From assembly GCA_900323505.1 (NCBI GenBank), contig OOIN01000001.1:868001-932000 (forward strand): a DNA stretch of 64,000 bases, given 5' to 3'. This stretch comes from Ustilago trichophora. Lineage: Eukaryota; Basidiomycota; Ustilaginomycetes; Ustilaginales; Ustilaginaceae. This document shows, piece after piece, positions 1 through 9,902 of the stretch (position 1 is the stretch's first letter; the number at the start of each line of letters is the position of its first letter). Position numbers and translations under genes: made by a program. Below the pieces are notes generated by a model, which did no database searches, had not been told where the DNA came from, and worked only from the letters and a program-made list of their open reading frames with translations.

Positions 1-247
1 CCGGGAAAATTGCCGACGAAAAGCGCCACGCGGAATTTTGCTTCTTGGAGACAGACCTCGCACCGGCTTTTATGTGTGACTCCATTCCCATTTTGATGGC
101 TTCTTCATCATCTCCTTGTCAAACCACTAGCATCTGGTAGCATCGTTCTTTGACATTGGTATCATTTTCAACACTCACTGTCACCAACTTGTACCTCTGG
201 AATCTGCGTCCTCCCGAATCTCATCGCTTTGACATTGGTTCTAGATC

Positions 248-1498
248 ATGACCGACACGAAGAAGCCCGAAATCCTATGCATAGGCTTTGGAGCCCTCGG
301 TACCATCTATTCCTACCTCCTCTCTACCGGTGGTGCCTCCATCACCGCCGTAGCCCGATCCAACTACACCGCCCTGACCACCACCGGTATCCACATTTCT
401 TCGACAAAATACGGCGAGATTTTGGGATACAAACCTACGCGAACCATTCGCGAATCCGAACCTCATCTGGCTCAGGATCGATTCTACGACTTTGTCGTAT
501 GTTCCTTCAAGAACGTTCCTGATCACAAGAGTGCTTCCAGCATCATTCGACCTTTTCTCAAGCAGCCACAGGATGTGGAGGAAGAGGACAAGTTGCCGAC
601 GATCGTTCTGCTTCAGAATGGAGTTGGAATCGAGACCGAAGTGATGGAGAATCTGGTCGAGAGGGAAGGAGGTGATGCAAAGGTCGCAAAGGGAGTGATC
701 AGTGCGGTTGCTTGGATTGGTGCCAACCTGGCTGATGGAGGAACGAGAGTTATGCATGGTGCATTGGAGAGGCTCGAGATGGGGGTGTATCCTCACTCTT
801 CCTCCAAGCTCTTGTCTGATGGTCGACGTCAGGTTAGTACGGAAGAACAGACGGCACTGGACAATTTTGTCAGGATCTACATTGCCGGTGGAGGAGGTGG
901 GAAAGCCGTAGATGACATTGAAGCGATTCGATGGCAAAAAGTTCTCTGGAACGCTTCGTGGGGTGGACTTTCCACCCTAGCACGTCAACCCGTTTCCACG
1001 CTTCTTCAGGAAGATACACTTCACTACAGCGTCGGTGTCGTACGTCGTATTATGCTCGAGATCGTCTACGTGGCACGAGCTTGCGGTCTTGGCGAATCGC
1101 GATTCCCCATAGCCTCCGTGGACAATGCGATAACCATCACGTTGGCTACATCCTCAATCCCGAGCGTAAACGATCCAACCAAAGGTGGAAACCTGGCAGG
1201 AGATTTCAAACCGAGCATTCTGCTGGATTTGGAGAATGGAAGACCGATGGAGTTGGAACCGATCATCGGGAATTTGGTGAGGAAGGCGAGAGAAAATGGA
1301 GTGGAAACGCCGAGGTTGGATTTGATCCTGGCTGCGTTGAAACCGAGTCAGGTGAAAGCGGTGCAAAAGGCAAACGGTGACGGTAAAGATCAACGAGATG
1401 CCGACGGCGTTACAAAGTTCTCAGAGTTGAAAGCGACAAGTAGAGGAAACTGGCCTGAAGGAGCCCCTGTTTCGAGGGATGCAAACACGTATCTCTAA
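248..1498 (+). CDS. Ketopantoate reductase-like (ApbA/PanE family) protein
   Basis: The 416-residue single-exon protein has an N-terminal Rossmann NAD(P)-binding fold with the glycine motif G13-F-G15-A-L-G18. A conserved Q-N-G-V-G segment follows near residue 120. The C-terminal half carries the family's K-V-L-W-N substrate motif and a D-x-x-x-G-R-P-M-E-x-x-x-I-x-G helix block. Family members reduce 2-dehydropantoate to pantoate with NADPH in coenzyme A synthesis, but fungi carry several paralogues of uncertain substrate. The ATG at 248 is the first ATG of the frame and lies just before the dinucleotide fold, so the start is well supported. The gene converges on the SNARE gene downstream, 200 bases stop to stop. 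The family is confident; the exact substrate is not. Confidence 0.85.
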   Translation: MTDTKKPEILCIGFGALGTIYSYLLSTGGASITAVARSNYTALTTTGIHISSTKYGEILGYKPTRTIRESEPHLAQDRFYDFVVCSFKNVPDHKSASSIIRPFLKQPQDVEEEDKLPTIVLLQNGVGIETEVMENLVEREGGDAKVAKGVISAVAWIGANLADGGTRVMHGALERLEMGVYPHSSSKLLSDGRRQVSTEEQTALDNFVRIYIAGGGGGKAVDDIEAIRWQKVLWNASWGGLSTLARQPVSTLLQEDTLHYSVGVVRRIMLEIVYVARACGLGESRFPIASVDNAITITLATSSIPSVNDPTKGGNLAGDFKPSILLDLENGRPMELEPIIGNLVRKARENGVETPRLDLILAALKPSQVKAVQKANGDGKDQRDADGVTKFSELKATSRGNWPEGAPVSRDANTYL

Positions 1499-1698
1499 GA
1501 GAGAAGCCTTTCTTTGTGTCATTCTGTAGAAGAGAGAATGTCGAATCGTTCCAATCCAACCTCATCCTCATCTGATCCTCTGACCCAGACAAGACTGATG
1601 CGAATCCTCGTGTTGCTGTCGTGGATGCGTGTAGCAAAAAAAAAGTGTCCATTGAAAGGTGAGATCGGTGACTCTTCATCATCATAACATGGCATCAT

Positions 1699-2427
1699 CT
1701 AGTGAATCATCCCCCACAAAATCACCAACACCACCACACCGCTAAATGCAGCAATGCCCATCACTTTGACATTCTTCCACCACATCTGGCGTCTCAACCC
1801 CACGGCTCTTCTTCGAAAAGCCATGCTCTGGTTTGCTGCGTTGTCGGTTCTGTCCATGAGCAACTCTATTCGCTCTCCACGGGAAAGGATCTGCTCGACG
1901 TTTTGGGTCATGATGTCTTTGACGCCTGCCAGTTCGGTTTTGGCCTGTGCGATGGGGTCGATGCTGTTCGGGTCGCTGTTGAATTGTGTGACGAGGGACG
2001 CGAGAGTGGAGGTGAGGGAAGAGTAGTCGGTGGTGGTAGCTTCGTCTTCTGATGAGGGAATGTCGAAGGATGACAAGAACTGCAGTCGTTGTTCCACAAA
2101 TACAGGGCGTCAGCATGTCAACAATTGAGAGAACAGCAATAAGGAAGATTTAGGGGGTGGTGTGAAACTTACCTTCTTCTGCAAGTGGCCGAGGAAAGCA
2201 AAAGGAATCCTTCTACCCGTCTCTGCATCCGCTACGGCCATATACACCATTCCATCCTGCGAAACATAGTGGAACAACCACTCTTCAAATGCATACGAAA
2301 GCTTGCTCGACTCGGGCGGGATGCGAGAGAGAATAGTTTGTGCAGCGGGGAGGAAGCGATCATGGGTTGGATCGTGGGTCTCGGCCAAGATGTGGGATCC
2401 TTTCGCTACAAGAGCCAGGACGATCAT
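1699..2427 (-). CDS. VAMP7-like longin R-SNARE (two exons)
   Basis: The exons are 2427-2173 and 2079-1699, which join in phase 0 to give 211 residues. Exon 1 encodes most of a longin domain and exon 2 completes it. Exon 2 also holds an R-SNARE motif (about residues 128-186, zero-layer Arg152 in LSRGERIELL) and a C-terminal membrane anchor (about 190-209). Longin plus R-SNARE plus tail anchor is the layout of VAMP7-type v-SNAREs, which drive fusion at late endosomes and vacuoles; yeast Nyv1 is the nearest functional relative. A Ykt6 identity is unlikely because the C terminus is a hydrophobic anchor, not a CAAX box. The ATG at 2427 opens directly into the longin beta-strand. It is transcribed divergently from acetoacetyl-CoA synthetase. 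Confidence 0.86.
2080..2172 (-). other. Intron of the VAMP7-like gene
   Basis: This is a 93-base intron. The donor reads GTAAGT on the minus strand, directly after the codons for HLQKK. The acceptor is CTGCAG, ending before the codons for FLSSFD. Removing it keeps phase 0 and rebuilds the longin-to-SNARE linker seen in VAMP7 proteins. Confidence 0.8.
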
Positions 2428-2914
2428 CGTTGTCTATTTTTTGAGCTCTTTCGGCAAAGGCTATATTCTACGGTGATGTTGGGGTGAAGGTGAGGAAGGT
2501 GAGATGATGGTGGGTTGACTAGGTTGAAAGTGTGTGATTCTAACTTAGAGCAGCTGAGTTGCGTCATGCAGGAGAGCGCGCGTTGATTAGCGCTTCAATT
2601 TTTTCCAGGTAAGATGTGAACAAAACAAATCTGACATTTTGATTAAAAACGCACCCGGAATTGACCCGAAGCAAAGCCCCTCTTTACCCCGGCAATGCAG
2701 GATTCAGCCGCACAAAGGTAATGCGGGGACCGGCCTTCTCTTGCTCCCGACCGAACCGAACCGTGCATCCTCATATAATGTCAAGACCCTCCCTCCTCTC
2801 CTTGTCCTCCCACCTCCTGGTCATACGTTCATCAAACTCTTCCTTCTTCCTAATCACCTCCTCTTCTATTCATACCACTATCGTCTCGAACCCCCTGAAA
2901 ACAAGTATTGCAAC
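2428..2914. promoter_or_regulatory. Divergent promoter, VAMP7-like / acetoacetyl-CoA synthetase
   Basis: This 487-base region separates two start codons in opposite orientation. A TATA-like TATAA lies at 2774-2778, about 140 bases before the synthetase ATG. The stretch from about 2780 to 2890 is CT-rich, as expected for a core promoter or leader. An ATG at 2778 opens a short upstream frame that ends at 2918, overlapping the main start. Confidence 0.5.
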
Positions 2915-5478
2915 ATGACAACCCCGACCACCGCCCAACCCCTCGTCTGGTCCCCAACCGCAGACGAAATAACCTCTACCTCACTCGACAAGTTCCGCCG
3001 GTTCATCAATTCCCGCTTCAGCCTCAACATCACCAACTATCACGAGTTGCACGCCTTCTCCATCGACCGCCTCTCCGATTTCTGGGAAGCTGTTTGGGAC
3101 TATGCTGGCATCCGTGCCACGTCTCGTTTCAGTTCCGTTCTTTCTGATCCCCACGCTCTTCCCGGCGACTTGCCCACGTGGTTTCCGGGAGCATCGTTCT
3201 CGATGGCTCAGAACATTCTCTTCCCCTTGCATCCGGCAAACGTCACTTTTTGCAGCCCAAAGGCGCCCTACCATTGGCCTCATCCGCAGTCGGTGGCGCT
3301 GATCGAGGTGCCAGAGGGTGGAGGATTGGCCGAGGGGGATGAGAAGAGTGCCGCTGTCAAAGTGACCTGGGGAGAACTGAGGAGGAAGGTAGCGTTGCTT
3401 GCAGAGACTTTCAGAAGGATTGGTGTCAAGAAGGGTGATAGGTTGGCGCATGTCAGTGCCAATACGACCAGTCCTGTGGTTGCGACCTTGGCGGCGAACA
3501 GCGTCGGTGCGATCTATTCGCTCATTGCTACCGATGCGGGACCACAGGCGATCTATGGTAGATTGGCACAGATCCGACCCAAGTTGCTGTTCACCGACGA
3601 TGCGGTGCTGTACAACGGCAAACAGGTCGACATCCTGCATCGCGTCGCACAAGTCGCAGAAAGGCTTCTGGCGGATGACAAGATCGATTCGCCTCTCCAA
3701 TTCCAAGTCGTCATCATCCGCAACACCCGCCTTCCCTCCTCGAGCCCTGTCTGGACCTCCACCAAGGTGAGAGGAGTCGAAATGGAGCAGTTCATCACTC
3801 AAACCGGTCTCAACGTCACCGATTCTCCAGCACACCGATTCGAACAGCTCCCCGCCCAACATCCCGTTCAAATCTTCTTCTCCTCCGGAACAACCGGCGA
3901 ACCCAAATGCATCATTCACACCCAGTGTCTCTTGCTCAACATGAAAAAGGAAGCCCTGCTGATGCTCGATTTGAAACCCAACGATACGTTCCTCCAGATC
4001 ACGAGCTGTGGTTGGATCATGTGGGTCTACCATCTCGTAGCATTGTCGATGGGTTCCACTGCGGTGCTGTACGATGGAAGTCCGATGTATCCGAACCCGG
4101 GTCATGTGGTCAAGTTGGTCTCGCATCTCAAGTGCTCGGGTTACGGTGCTAGTCCACGCTTCTTGAGCGAGTTGGAAAAGTATTGCAGCGAGAATAGGTT
4201 TAGCATCGCCAAGGGACTGAACTTGGAAAAGTTCAGGATGATGACCAGCACGGGTAGCCCGTTGAGCCCGAAGAATGTGGAATTCTTCTACAGAGAATTC
4301 CCGAAGAGAGCCCATCTTTGCAGTATCAGCGGTGGTACAGATATGGCAGGAGTGCTGGTGGGACCGACAAAGATGCTTCCGCTTTACGGTAATTTTATTC
4401 AGAGTAAAGCGCTGGGTTTCGACATCCAGGTCTGGGATGCAGAGACAGGCGAGAGAATCGATGACTCGGGTAAGCCGGGAGAGTTGATCGTTGCAAAGCC
4501 ATTCCCAACCCAGCCCGTAAGTTCATCAATGTTCTTTTTATCCTTTCCGAACATGGTTGCCAGAAGAGATGATTTGCTGACACTCGATAATTTTTGCTGT
4601 CGATGATGGTGTGATTGCGGCGGTGATGGAACAGACCGGCTTCTTTGGACCCCCAGACCAGAAGCAAGCCCTGTATGAAAAGTACATGGACTCCTACTAT
4701 ACCCGTTTCCCTGGCCGCAAGGTTTGGGCCCAAGGCGATTTCATCTATCAAGACCAGGCCACCAAAGGTCTCGAAATCCTCGGTCGCTCGGATGGTGTTC
4801 TGAACCCTGTAAGTTTTACCCCCGTATAACATCTCTCCCACGCTCACCTCCTTTCTTTTTCTCTCTCTTCCCGATGTGAATGCAATGCTGACTTACCGAG
4901 GGCTTTTTCTGGGTGCCACTTACAGTCGGGAGTTCGCTTCGGCAGTGCAGAAATCTACGCGGTAGTCGACAAGTTCGAATTTGTTGGAGACAGCATCGTC
5001 GTAGGTCAACGTCGACCCAACATCGACGAGCACGAACGAGTGCTCCTCTTCATCAAGATGCGTGACCCGTCCTCCACGCTCTCCGAATCGCACATCTCGC
5101 AGCTCAACAAGGCCATCAAAGCTGCCTACTCTGCAAGACACGTTCCCGAACACACTTTCCAAGTGAGCGACATTCCTGTCACCTTGAATGGTAAAAAAAC
5201 CGAACTTGCTGTTAAAGCCGTCGTCAATGGAAATACTGCTTTCAAGCCGTCCAGCGTAAGTATACCTGAACTTTTTTTTTGGGGAAAGGGGGAAAGAAAG
5301 TGGAAGGGAGAGAAAGAGAGAATGCTGACTTGTTTGTTTTGATGGGTATGAATGGCGACAGGCAACGGCGAATCCGCAAAGCTTGCAAGAATATGCACAG
5401 TATGCGGATCTGGAATCCGTGATTGCTGCCCGATCGAGTGGGAAAGCCACTGCGGCTCGTGGTGGAGCCAAGCTCTAA
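2915..5478 (+). CDS. Acetoacetyl-CoA synthetase (four exons)
   Basis: The exons are 2915-4516, 4635-4808, 4926-5255 and 5362-5478. All junctions are phase 0 and give 740 residues. The enzyme activates acetoacetate with ATP and CoA (EC 6.2.1.16), giving cytosolic acetoacetyl-CoA for sterol and lipid synthesis. It is an ANL-family adenylate-forming enzyme: the P-loop SSGTTGEPK starts at residue 323, SISGGTD sits at 470-476, GELIVAKPFP precedes intron 1, and the hinge LGRSDGVLNP is at the end of exon 2. The C-terminal LNGKK carries the candidate catalytic lysine. The N-terminal extension (KFRRFIN, DFWEAVWDYAGI) is typical of acetoacetyl-CoA rather than acetyl-CoA synthetases. ATG 2915 is the only ATG upstream in this frame, so the start is firm. 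Confidence 0.93.
4517..4634 (+). other. Intron 1 of acetoacetyl-CoA synthetase
   Basis: This is a 118-base intron. The donor is GTAAGT, directly after the codons for FPTQP. The acceptor is AACAG, before TGFFGPP. Removing it restores the conserved KPFPxQP-x-x-F-W/G core of the family. Confidence 0.85.
4809..4925 (+). other. Intron 2 of acetoacetyl-CoA synthetase
   Basis: This is a 117-base intron. The donor GTAAGT follows the codons for SDGVLNP and the acceptor TTACAG precedes SGVRFGSAEIY. Splicing rebuilds the conserved hinge motif R-S-D-G-x-x-N-P-S-G-x-R-F-G. Confidence 0.9.
5256..5361 (+). other. Intron 3 of acetoacetyl-CoA synthetase
   Basis: This is a 106-base intron. The donor is GTAAGT after FKPSS, and the acceptor is GACAG before ATANPQSLQEYA. 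It is purine-rich in the middle. Phase 0 is kept and the short last exon ends at TAA 5476-5478. Confidence 0.82.
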
Positions 5479-6079
5479 CTTACGCTTCCCTCGGAGTGGG
5501 TCCGTGTACAAAGTGTCTTTTACTGTAGAATCGTCATCGTAGGAATGGATGAGCTGCGTTTGTTGCCAAGTTTTCGGGGCCGAGCAACGAGTCTGTGCCG
5601 AGAAGTGACTTGCAAGCCGGGTTGGAAATGGAAGATGGCTAATCGATGCGATTTTACGATACCGTATTCTTGGGTCTCAGAGAAGCCGAGGAAGAAGCAA
5701 CAACATACCAGTATGAAACAAACAGTTTTGTTTTCCTACCCGAGACGAGAAACGAATGCAAAAGTGTAGCTCGATACTGTACACGCGATGGAACGTTCTT
5801 CAACCGCCATTCCCCCCACGACGACATCTGGTGAACATGGCATCCGTACAAAGGCGATGATGTGTTGGAGGCGACCAAGCAGGGGACGAATCGCATGAAC
5901 CAGCGCCTTAATTAAGGTGTTGAATGTTGCATTTGAGTTTGCATGATGCTGAATGGTCGAAGGTGGGAAAAGTCAACCCCGATGCAGTAAGGTTCCCGAT
6001 GACTGTAGGTGTACAGTATCTCGCTTCTTCAAGTGTGTTCTTTTTGAGAGTCAGAGTTAGCGATTTTTTTTTCTTTTTC

Positions 6080-6088
<9 letters not shown>

Positions 6089-6111
<23 letters not shown>

Positions 6112-6116
6112 TTTTT
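6089..6116. repeat. Homopolymer T run (28 T)
   Basis: An uninterrupted 28-base T run, preceded by a T/C-rich stretch from about 6062. It may be a slippage product or the tail of a retroposed sequence. No flanking duplication is obvious. Confidence 0.9.
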
Positions 6117-7345
6117 GATGACTGTTGCCGATTTACAGTAGACATGCTGAGGACCGCCTAACTCCTTTTTTTGTGTGAATTCTCGCTTCGGAAGGTGGAG
6201 GCTTTACGCTCCGCTGCCTGTTGGCAACATGTGAACAACACCATGTAAGTTACAGTACAGGAAGGGAAAATGTGGAGTTGTATTCATCATTCAAAACTTG
6301 AAATACAAAACGGCAAATTTGTCTTGTAAGCGAATGGATTGTGCAGTATTTTGACAGCTGCCAAGTTCGATGACGATGGAAAATTGGTTGTGACCATCGG
6401 AGGGTGCAGCGATGGTCGCCTACGTCCCACATCCTTTATTGTACGAAGTCGTTTTCTGCTATCTCTACTTGCCCGGGCAATGGTGTCCGAGTCCAAGTTT
6501 GCTTGCAACCAATAGTGCAGAGACGTGGCGCTCGGTTTGTAAACCGCCAACAATGAAAACTGTATGCAAGCCTAGTAGTTTAGCAGTGTCTCTGATGTCG
6601 AGGGAAGTCAGCATACCTTTGGCATCATTTTTATTTATGTTTTTGTCTTCTTCCTTCACCCGTGAGCCGCCAAAAGTGTCCGGAACCTTGAGTCTAGAGG
6701 CAATGCTACAGACACAATGGTAGACTGGCCCCCCTTTTTCGTTTGGCCCAAAACGTTGGTGCAAAAGGACCCTGAGGACCCGCAACCCGCGTTTTTGTGG
6801 TACATTCAGGTTTCGCTACCTCGCTCCCTGCTGACTGTCCACTCTCACCTCACCCTTTTCCTTGACGTTCGCGCTCCGCCTCTGTAGATTGCCATCTGCA
6901 GTCCTCACTAGCGTGACATGGAGAGCGACAAGAGCTTGCTTCCACATTTTGTTCCAACGGAATCCAGCATCAGCATGAATGTCTGCCATCGTTCAACGCT
7001 CAATTGGGCTCGTTGATTGTTTCAGAGTAAAAACAATTTCTTGTGTGAAATATGGTATGGTACTGTACAATCCGGCATTGAAGCGAACAAGAATGTGGCC
7101 GTTGCTGGGACAGACAGATCGCAGGGCGGATGGGATTGTAATTGGTCTGCAACCGGGCGCCTCGCGTACGGTGCTGTGCAGTCGTGTGCGAAGCCGACCC
7201 CGATCAGCGACTCTGCGATGATGACCCGCACTGGACAGTTGTAAGCAACGAAAGAACTTGGCGCCCCCGCTTGACGCCGTCGTCCCGACTTACTCTAATC
7301 ATTATGGAAAGGCGTCCCTTGTACGACCTCGGCTAGAGGTTTCTT

Positions 7346-7440
7346 GTGAGCAAGAGATGCGAGCGTGGCGCTGCAGGTAGAAGAGGTTGCACAAGATGCG
7401 TTACACAAGATTTTGGGATTGCACGAGATGCGATACAGAT
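7346..7440 (+). repeat. Short imperfect direct repeats, three copies
   Basis: Three related segments of about 16-20 bases share the core CA[AC][GA]AGATGCG. They lie near 7346-7361, 7387-7406 and 7419-7438. The last two are 32 bases apart and match at most positions. No coding context explains them. Confidence 0.4.
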
Positions 7441-7504
7441 GCTAAGGAGGGGTTCCGCGTGTACAGTATGTATGGAAGCAGAGACAAGCGAGGACAAAGG
7501 CTCG

Positions 7505-7538
7505 GCGTGCGTGTGCGTGTGCGTGTGCGTGTGTGTGT
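7505..7538 (+). repeat. CGTGTG microsatellite
   Basis: A run of GTGCGT/GTGTGT units forms alternating purine-pyrimidine DNA of about 34 bases, a candidate Z-DNA-forming stretch. Confidence 0.85.
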
Positions 7539-7892
7539 TGATGCGGCGATGGCTGAGGAAAGCAACAGGAACCATCGGCTCAGTAGATGCGCAACAACAC
7601 GATGGATCAGTCCATCGCCGCCTTGACCCGTGACCAACAGCGTTTCTCGAATTGAGAGTGCCTTTCAAAGTCAATCATAGCGAATGGATTGCAACCGGTA
7701 AAAAATCTTCCCTTGGCATTGAACATGCTGCTGTGTAGAGTCAAGGTGTATCAAAGGAAGGTGCGAGACCAAGACTACCCGAACGGCACAAGGCGGATTG
7801 AACGTTGACGGGAAAAGGCAAGGGATTGATCTGTGTGTCAATGACATCGGAATCGCGGTCAAGCCGCTCTGCTCACTCGCTCGCTTTCTTTC

Positions 7893-7895
<3 letters not shown>

Positions 7896-7927
<32 letters not shown>
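7896..7927. repeat. Homopolymer T run (32 T)
   Basis: An uninterrupted 32-base T run followed by a C/T-rich stretch. It is the longest homopolymer in the window. Confidence 0.9.
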
Positions 7928-8716
7928 CCCCTTTCCTTTTCCTTTTCCCTTCCCACGCCGGATGAAACATCAAAACGCATCAAAGAAGAGCCGGTCGCGA
8001 ACATTCTCCAGACCGTCTCTTTCTAATGCCAAACTTTGCGGATCTTCCTAAGCGTGTTTTAATTTCTTCACGTAAAACTTACTCTTCTTGCAGCATTTCT
8101 TGGCTCTTTGGAGTTTTTTTTTTTTTTCTTTTCTTTTTTTATTTTTTTTTTATTTTTTTATTTTTTGGTGCGATCGCTGTCCTGTTCCCGTGTGGCTCTG
8201 GCTCGCAATGTGGATTCGAGGCCGTGACGACGGGTCTTGGCTTTGCTTGGTGGATTGCTTCTGCGATGTTGCGTGATTCTGTTTATCTCACATCTCGTCC
8301 ACTCTACCAAACACAGTCACCCAAGCATGCAAGTGAATGAAGGATTCCGTTGTGTGGCGCTGTCCTCTTTTTCTCGCTTCCACTCGGCATTTGCGGCTTG
8401 AACCAAAAAGGGCGGCCCACAATCAGTCACCCTTGCGATCGCATCACCGGCCAGGTATGCAAAAGCCGTCGATATTAAATAACTAATTCGCTACCTTTCG
8501 GTTTTGTACCAAAAGAAAAGGTGATGGGCGGCTGCTCGGTCTCCGACTTGTCCCACAAGAGAGAGAGAGAGAGCGAAAGGGAAAGAGACAGCGCGCGCAA
8601 TGCCGAGGCCAAGAGTGTATGCGAACAGGGGCATCCTGGTAACTGTGGCCGATCTCGAGGCGCAGATGGCTAAGAAATGTTTGTTGAAAAATAATTCTTT
8701 AAAAATAAAAATATTA

Positions 8717-9038
8717 TACTGTAAGCGATCGAAGGCAACAAAAGCCCAGCCCGTCAGGAGCGGCATTGGGCTTTGTGTGTCAGAATGCGCAATCCCGCCT
8801 CTTGTCAAGGAAACCAAAAAAAAAAAAGTAAAAAAAGAGTCAACCTACTGTACTGTAGCTCCATCTTTTTTTATTATCATTTATTTTATATTTTTTATTA
8901 AAAAGCTCTCTGCTGTGGGTCTGACAGACGGCATCAAATGGGTTTGGTGATTCCGACTGCAACGCGAGGATCCTTGTTCCATACTGTACGATGTGACTGC
9001 GTCCGAGGTGACTTTTTTTGGCCATTCGCAATACAGTA
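8717..9038. promoter_or_regulatory. Cluster of TACTGTA/TACAGTA heptamers
   Basis: Five copies fall within about 320 bases: 8717, 8846 and 8851 (overlapping as TACTGTACTGTA), 8982 and 9032. They lie upstream of the CT-rich leader of the gene at 9903. A role as protein-binding sites is an inference from clustering and from their absence in coding exons. Confidence 0.4.
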
Positions 9039-9902
9039 TCACATCTTGCTCGTTCACCTTTCCCTCTCTACCTTTTCTTTCTTTTCTCCGCAGCAGCCAC
9101 AATCAATCAAGCCAGCCACTCTCTCGGTCAACCAAAAGGTTGATACTGAGCTTCGCTTCCCTCTCCTATCGTTTCTCTCACCACAACCATCCCTCCGTAG
9201 AGGTATCCTTCTACTACTCTCTCCTTCCCGCTGCTCTTCTAGTCTCCAAGCACCTTCGTCAACTGCCAAGAGGCTTGCTCCTTCAATTGCAACTTTCTTT
9301 ACCTTGAAACACCACCACACCATTCTTGGTTCATCTCGGCGTCTCTTCTCATCTGACCATCACTCTAGCTCCCACTCCAGACATACATCAGACTCACCCA
9401 TCCACCCACAACGCCTTCTTCCTTTTCATCATCATCACAAAGTGATTCGCCAACATCAATTCATCTCACTTGCCAGCGTTAGAGGCCCAAACAAAAACCA
9501 CCCTCGTCCTCGCTGCTCGCCGCCTTCTTTCTGGCATCCAGCTCGAGCGAACGTTCTTCATCACTTCGTCTTTTCGCTGCTGCCGCTATTGGTGGGATCG
9601 CTTGGCACAGTAGTCTTCCAAGCCTTCCAGTCGAATCAACCTGTCACCACCCACTTCATTCAAGAGAAGCTAGCACTCGTCGCGGGTTCAGAAACAGACT
9701 TCTTCGCTTCTCCGTCCTTTCGCAGCTCACCACCAACACCATCTTCTTCGATACCCCTCCATTGCCACTCTTCTTAGCGACCACTTGTTGTGACCTTGCA
9801 CACATGTGCTCGACATAGTTGTTCATCGATATCCCCTTCTGCGGAAGAATCTTTGACGTCTCTCTCTCTCTCAAACGTTGAAGACACATCTCGCCGCCAA
9901 CG

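Larger units (their letters stand above)
5479..9902. other. Gene-poor intergenic region, 4.4 kb
   Basis: I find no convincing gene here. Open frames are short and do not resemble known families. The region holds a 28-T run (6089-6116), a 32-T run (7896-7927), a T-rich stretch at 8113-8167, a CGTGTG repeat (7505-7538), a short GA repeat near 8556-8574 and AT-rich DNA near 8681-8723. It carries twelve copies of the TACTGTA/TACAGTA heptamer. From about 9050 to 9902 it becomes strongly CT-rich and is probably the promoter and 5' leader of the gene starting at 9903. Confidence 0.6.

Noticed and set aside
2981..4315. 444-codon open frame antisense to acetoacetyl-CoA synthetase
   Set aside because: It lies wholly inside exon 1 of a confidently identified gene and has no family features.
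6089..8170. T tracts as poly(A) tails of retroelements
   Set aside because: I could find no reverse transcriptase remnant, terminal repeat or target-site duplication next to the tracts.
8938..9777. 279-codon frame upstream of the gene at 9903
   Set aside because: It does start with ATG, but the composition (Ser, Pro, His and Leu) is what a CT-rich leader yields in any frame; no domain is visible.
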